A DNA stretch of 64,000 nt from Cymbidium sinense (taxonomy: Eukaryota > Streptophyta > Magnoliopsida > Asparagales > Orchidaceae), in assembly GCA_021442155.1 (NCBI GenBank), contig CM038215.1, forward strand, positions 276,632,413 through 276,696,412. The letters are read 5' to 3'. The position numbers were made by a program, and so were the translations under genes. This document shows positions 59,080-64,000 of the stretch, piece after piece. Position 1 is the first letter of the stretch, and every line of letters starts with the position of its first letter. Below the pieces are notes generated by a model, which worked only from the letters and a program-made list of their open reading frames with translations, was not told the origin of the DNA and made no database searches.

Positions 59080-61031
59080 GGTTTAGGTTTAGGTTTTTAT
59101 TTTATTTCTTTATGTTTAGGTTTTAGGTTTTTATTTTAGGTTTATTTTTAGGATTTTTTTTAGGTTTAAGATAATTTTTAGTTTATTTTATTTTATTTAG
59201 TTTAGGTTTAGGTGTAGGTTTTATTTATTTTAGTTTAGTTTATTTTAGTTTAGGTTTAGCTTTATTTTATTTTGTTTATTTTATTTTTATTTTCGGTTTA
59301 GGTTTTTTTAAGTTTAAGATTTAGGTTTTATTTTTTTATTTTTAAGATTTATTATTTAGGTTTATTTTTTTGGTTTAGGTCTTTTACTTAGTTTTATTTT
59401 ATTTTATTTTACATTTATTTTATTTAGGTTTTTTATTCTTAAGTTTGTTTTATTTTTAGTTTAGTTTAGGTTTTTCTTTTTTTATTTTAGTTTATATTTT
59501 TTTATCTTTTATTTAGGTTTATGTTTAGGTTTTAGTATAGGTTTTTATTTTATTTATTTATTTACATTATTTAATTTAGCTCACGTTTATTTTAGTGGCC
59601 TTAGTTGGCTCAGTGGTTAGTTCAGTGGCTCAGTTTGGTCTAGGTTTGGGTCAGGGCTAATGTTGTTCAGCCTCAGGTCAGAGCCCAGGGCCCATGGTTG
59701 GGCTAGAGGGCCCAGGGTCTGTGGTCAGTGGCCCAGTTTAGTGTGGGGCCTGGGGAGGCTCAGACAGAGCTCAGTTATAGGCCCAGGAGTTTGTTTAGGG
59801 TTGGCTCAGTGTAGGTAGTGGTGCCTAGGGCCTAGGTCAGGTTTTATAGCCATTTTAGGCTTTATTTTATTTAGTCAGATAATTTAGTTTTATTTATTTA
59901 GTTTGTAGGTTTATTTATTTAGTTTAGTTTATTTTGTTTAGGTTTAGCTATTATTATTTTATTTTTATTTTATATTTAGGATCTTTAGATTTAGGTTTAT
60001 TTTTTTATTTTGCATTTCAGGTTTATATGTTTAGTTTCATTTAGTTTTATTTTATTATTATGTTTATTTTATTTTATTATCTGGTTTTATTCTCGGTTTT
60101 ATCTTTAGTTTAGTCTTCTTATTTTTATCTTATTTATTATTTTATTTATTTAGTTTAGTGAGGTTTTATTTTATTTATCTTTATTTTATTTACATCTTTA
60201 TTTAGTATGTCAGGTTTAAGTTTAGGGTAGGGTAGAGTCTGGGTTGGGCCCAGGGTCTGGATCTTGGCCTTTTAGGGCCCAGGGCCTGGCTGGCCTTGGC
60301 TAGGGCCTTAGATGGGCTCATGGCTCAGTGGCCTTGGCTCAGGTGGCTGGGCTTCAGCCTTGGTTCAGTGCTCAGTGATTGGTAGGCCCAGCCTTGTGGT
60401 AGGCTCAGTGGGTATGGCTAGGGTCTGTGGTTTAGGCTCAGCTCAGGGTTTAGCATTTTAGGATTTAGAACTAGGTGCCTAGGTTAGGTTTTATCTTTAT
60501 TTTTTGGGTTTAGTTTAACAAAATTTTATTATTTTATTTTATTTATTTTAGGTTTAGTGTAGGTTTTATTTATCTTAGTTTAGGTTTTCTTATTTTATTT
60601 TATTTTCGGTTTAGGTTTTTTTATTTAGGATTTAAGTTTTTTTAGTTTATTTTTAGGTTTATTTTATGTTTAGGCATTTTATTTTATCTTTTATTTTATT
60701 ATTATTATTTTAGGTTTTATTCTTAAGTTTGTTTTATTTTTTAGTTTAGTTTAGGTTTTTCTTTTTTTATTTTAGTTTTTTTTATTTTTTTATTTTATTT
60801 TTAGGTTTATGTTTAGATTTTAGTATATGTTTTTATTTTATTTTATTTATTTATTTATTTTATTTTTACATTTTATTTAGTTTATGTTTAGGCTTTTACA
60901 TTTTTAGGGTTTAGGGTGTTTAGAGTTTGGGTTTAGGGTTTTTGGGTTTTAGGTTTTAGGGTTTAGGGTTTAAGGTTTTAGAGTTTAGGCTTTAGGGTTA
61001 TAGTTTTGGGTTAATGGTTTAGGGTTTAAGA
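59080..61031 (+). repeat. Degenerate telomere-like array with GC-rich islands before LINE 2
   Basis: tttattttatttagttta-type sequence interrupted by islands at about 59590-59850 and 60220-60480 made of ggctcagtgg, gcccaggg and ggcctagg words. Then TTTAGGG words (60900-61030) up to the LINE 2 A tract. No coding region recognised. Confidence 0.8.
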
Positions 61032-64000
61032 TTTTTTTTTAAAACCCCATATAGGGGGAATTTTATTGCCACAAAAAGAGGGTTACATGATCCATAAGAG
61101 GAAATAAACTCCAAAATTACTGCTCAAAGAGCTACAATCAGCCTAGAGAGTAAATCCCCTATCTAAGTACAATCAAAAGCAAAATAAAAGAGAAAAGTAA
61201 AGCAAAAGATACAAAGTGATTAACATAGATAAGCCAATGGATAGATCAGGGCTAAAGCTCTTCAGGATGACAGAATGCATGCCAGTAGAGAGCAAACCTG
61301 CAAGAGAAAAGAGAAGTGCATCTGCAAATATGAAGAAAGATAGAAATTAGAACAGTTAAAGTAGTACAACGAAAGTGAAAAATGAGAGCAGCATAAACTG
61401 AAGAAAATCATAGATAAGTGTGTGAAAGAAGGCTCAGGCTCAGTCACACCAAATTGGGGCAGATGCAAATATGAGCATCCAAACTTCAGCGGAAGGGTTA
61501 CATCATAAGAGCTATTACCAAACCAAGAAGGAGTGAAATCATCACAGCCATCATAGCCTACAAACCTATGAGAAGAAAGCAGCCATTTGTTAAAAGACTT
61601 ATGGGCCTTAGTACCTACAAACCTAAACAAATCCATATATAATATATAAAGGAGATAGCAAAGAGCAGAAAGATAAGGGGTCCCATGCAGGAAAATTAGC
61701 ATAAAAACCCACCATAAGAGAACAACAGAAAAAGCAACCTGCTGAAATCCTGCTAAGCAAATCAATGAGCCAAACATATGAGACATATATGAAACTTTTA
61801 GGCCAGGAGTATAGCCCTGAAATATAGTCTAGAAAAGAAACCCAATCATAATAAGCAATGGAGATGTTAACAACCCCCTTATTAATAACCATTGCAGAAG
61901 TTAAGAAAAAGCAAATGTAAAGCAAGGTAGCAGAACCCAAACCCAAATACAACAAGTGATGCAGAAGTATAATAGGACAAAGGTGAGGATGCAGCAATAG
62001 ATTAGTTGTGTCAGTAACCACAAGAAATAGGTTGCATCCCACCGTAAATAGCACCAAATAAAGACATCTCTAGTAACAGCATGCTAGGCATAATACCCGA
62101 TAATCCAGATCAGCAAACAACCAAGATAGCAAAAGATAACAGCTGTCCATAGAACTACCCATTTAGAATAGACAGTACATAAGATTATTACCTAGTAGAT
62201 AGAAGCATAATCACAAGGATCTGCACAAGTCTAACTAAACCAAGATGGAAAAAATAGCGGCAAATTAAGTAGTCTATAGATATCAAGTGACAAGCAGCAT
62301 CCCAGACAAAAACAACAAAGTCAATCAGTATGCCCACCCCATAAGCAGCTTGATGGACATAGGACCCTAAAGTCCCACAGTCAACAAATAAAATAACAAA
62401 ATAATTATTGCACCCACCATAAGATAATCCAATAAAAAATAAAGAAACAACATAGACACTTAGGGGGTTCAAAGGAGAGCCAACATTGGAATCCTGAAAA
62501 ACCAAGACAGCAGATAACCAAGACAACAAACAACCAATATAGCAAATAACAACTAGCTAGCCATAAAGCCACCCATTCAAAATAGACAATGCATTAGTTA
62601 GTAACCAAGTAGGTAGTAGCATAATCACAGGCAACAAATAAAACATCAAAGCCATTATTGCACCCACCATAAGATTAGCCAAAATAAAATAGTGATATAA
62701 CATAGGCATAGAAGGGGTTCAAAGGAGAGCCAACATTGGAATCCTTCAAGTTAAATAAAAGAAGACCAGCAGTTAAGCTAACAACATTAGTAAAAGCAGA
62801 CTGGAAAGAAGATAAAAAGAAAGTCCAATCCTGCAAGGAGAAAATAATAATAATAACAAGGATATAAAAGTGTCTCTCTATACAGGTTGGGGAGATGAGA
62901 TTAGCAAGAATAATCATAAAAACCATGACAGCAAATAACATGTACAACAAATAGCCAAGACAGAAATGTAGTCAATTCTAGAACCGTAATAGATAGTGCA
63001 TAAGATAACATAAGGATCTACACAAGTCTAACAGAACTAGGATCAATTAAACAACAACATATTAAGTAGTCCACAAATATCAGATGATAAAGAGTCTACC
63101 GCAAATAATAAAGACAATCGAGTAACAACCTTTAATTAACCACTAAAGACCAGCACATAATCTAATTAAAACAAAAACAGTAATTGTTTCACCCACCATA
63201 AGATAAATCAGTAAGGAACATGGAGACAACATAGACTCGAAAGTGGTTTGAGAAAAAAACCATCATTGAAATCCTTCAAGACAAAGAAAAGCAGACTAGC
63301 AGGTAAGCCAACATCACCAGTAAAAATAGGCTGAAATGAAATCAAGAATAAAATCCCATCCTACAAAGAAATAATAATAATAACAAGATTATTGTAGTTT
63401 CTCTCCATACAGGTAATGGAGGTGAGGTTAGATAGCATAGGAGGGGACAAAACCCTATTAAAGAGAGAAAAGATAGATAAATTCAAGCTTGCCATGAAGC
63501 TATACAAAATTATAGCAATTACATAAGAAAGTCATGAGGCCATGAACAAATTTCAGATTAAGGAAAAGAGAAAACACAGCCTTAATCATATATTGGAAAA
63601 TTACAATAGGACCCATAAACAGAATAATGATAGCAAGAAGTCTGTCCCTATAAAGCAGAAAGAAAAGCATAAAATAATCCATCTCACTCCCGCAGATTGG
63701 AGAAACCTTACCAAAAGCAGTGGTTTCAATGAAAACAGCAGTAATAGTAAAACCCCAAATAAGGTTAGGGTAAGTAATCCAATAGTAGATTCCATAGAGA
63801 TCAACAACTAACCAGAAAGGTGCAACAAGAATTAGCATCAACAAAATCCAGAGAAACATCAAAACTAAACAGAAGTTGATCATGCAGTTAATCATGTAAT
63901 GTAACAGTCCAAACCAATAGGATGGATTAATTTTTGAGGTAAGGGAGTCCAAGATATCCAAATTAACCAAACCACAAAATGTTTAGAAGTGTAAGTTGAT
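61032..64000 (-). mobile_element. L1-type LINE 2, 3' part, runs out of the window
   Basis: Relative of LINE 1 in the same orientation. The A tract is at 61032-61040 (as T). The 3' terminal sequence matches LINE 1 closely (gggttacatgatcc, gcaataaaattcc on the minus strand). The hydrophobic repeat frames are present (174 codons at 61262-61786, 113 at 62188-62529, 91 at 62675-62950), and near 63900-64000 the end of the RNase H region is reached (compare 40060-40190). Between the A tract and that point it is about 0.87 kb shorter than LINE 1, with fewer repeat units. The RT and endonuclease would lie beyond 64000. Confidence 0.8.
61062..61067 (-). promoter_or_regulatory. LINE 2 polyadenylation signal AATAAA
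   Basis: gcaataaaattcc on the minus strand about 22-27 bases before the A tract, in the same context as in LINE 1. Confidence 0.6.

Larger units (their letters stand above)
44428..64000 (+). repeat. Higher-order composite repeat unit, third copy (incomplete)
   Basis: Ty3 copy 3 through LINE 2, same order and strand as the second copy, leaving the window inside LINE 2. The first copy (1-15724) is a reduced version lacking GRP type 2, the spacer and the LINE. Confidence 0.75.

Noticed and set aside
1..64000. CRISPR array, tRNA or rRNA genes
   Set aside because: No regular short repeat-spacer pattern, and no cloverleaf or rRNA signature was noticed; direct repeats here are degenerate and long-period.

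Overview
The window is nuclear DNA of a land plant, visibly AT-rich and almost entirely repetitive. The plant assignment rests on long arrays of degenerate TTTAGGG (plant-type telomere repeat), Tat-type Ty3/gypsy retrotransposons with a second RNase H, plant L1-type LINEs with a terminal RNase H, and fragments of a plant glycine-rich RNA-binding protein gene. I see no intact host gene, tRNA, rRNA or CRISPR array. No species can be named from the sequence.

Layout: (1) 1-12050, Ty3/gypsy copy 1; (2) 12051-15724, telomere-like array holding one glycine-rich protein (GRP) pseudogene and one strand-switched block; (3) 15725-31120, Ty3/gypsy copy 2; (4) 31121-36350, telomere-like array with two GRP pseudogenes; (5) 36351-43940, a 7.6 kb LINE on the minus strand; (6) 43941-44427, a short, nearly canonical TTTAGGG array; (7) 44428-56375, Ty3/gypsy copy 3; (8) 56376-61031, telomere-like array with two more GRP pseudogenes and GC-rich islands; (9) 61032-64000, a second LINE that leaves the window.

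The central observation is that these are not independent insertions. The same order (Ty3 pol, ~400-bp repeats, ~330-bp AT-rich repeats, TTTAGGG array, GRP type 1, array, GRP type 2, array, LINE) occurs twice with an offset of about 25 kb. It occurs a third time in reduced form (no GRP type 2, no LINE) at an offset of about 17-18 kb. Stop codons shared by all three Ty3 copies, and GRP pseudogenes with identical truncation points, indicate that an already dead composite block was amplified. The window therefore reads as a piece of a macrosatellite, or higher-order tandem repeat, built from retroelement debris and interstitial telomeric sequence.

Nothing here looks functional as protein. The Ty3 copies carry many stops and frameshifts, their protease is split by a 5.5-6.7 kb interruption, and no gag is recognisable. 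LINE 1 is truncated at its 5' end inside the endonuclease and shows no FADD catalytic block. The most interesting material is the association of polyadenylated retrocopies (GRP and LINE) with telomere repeats, all in one orientation, and the large-scale tandem organisation.
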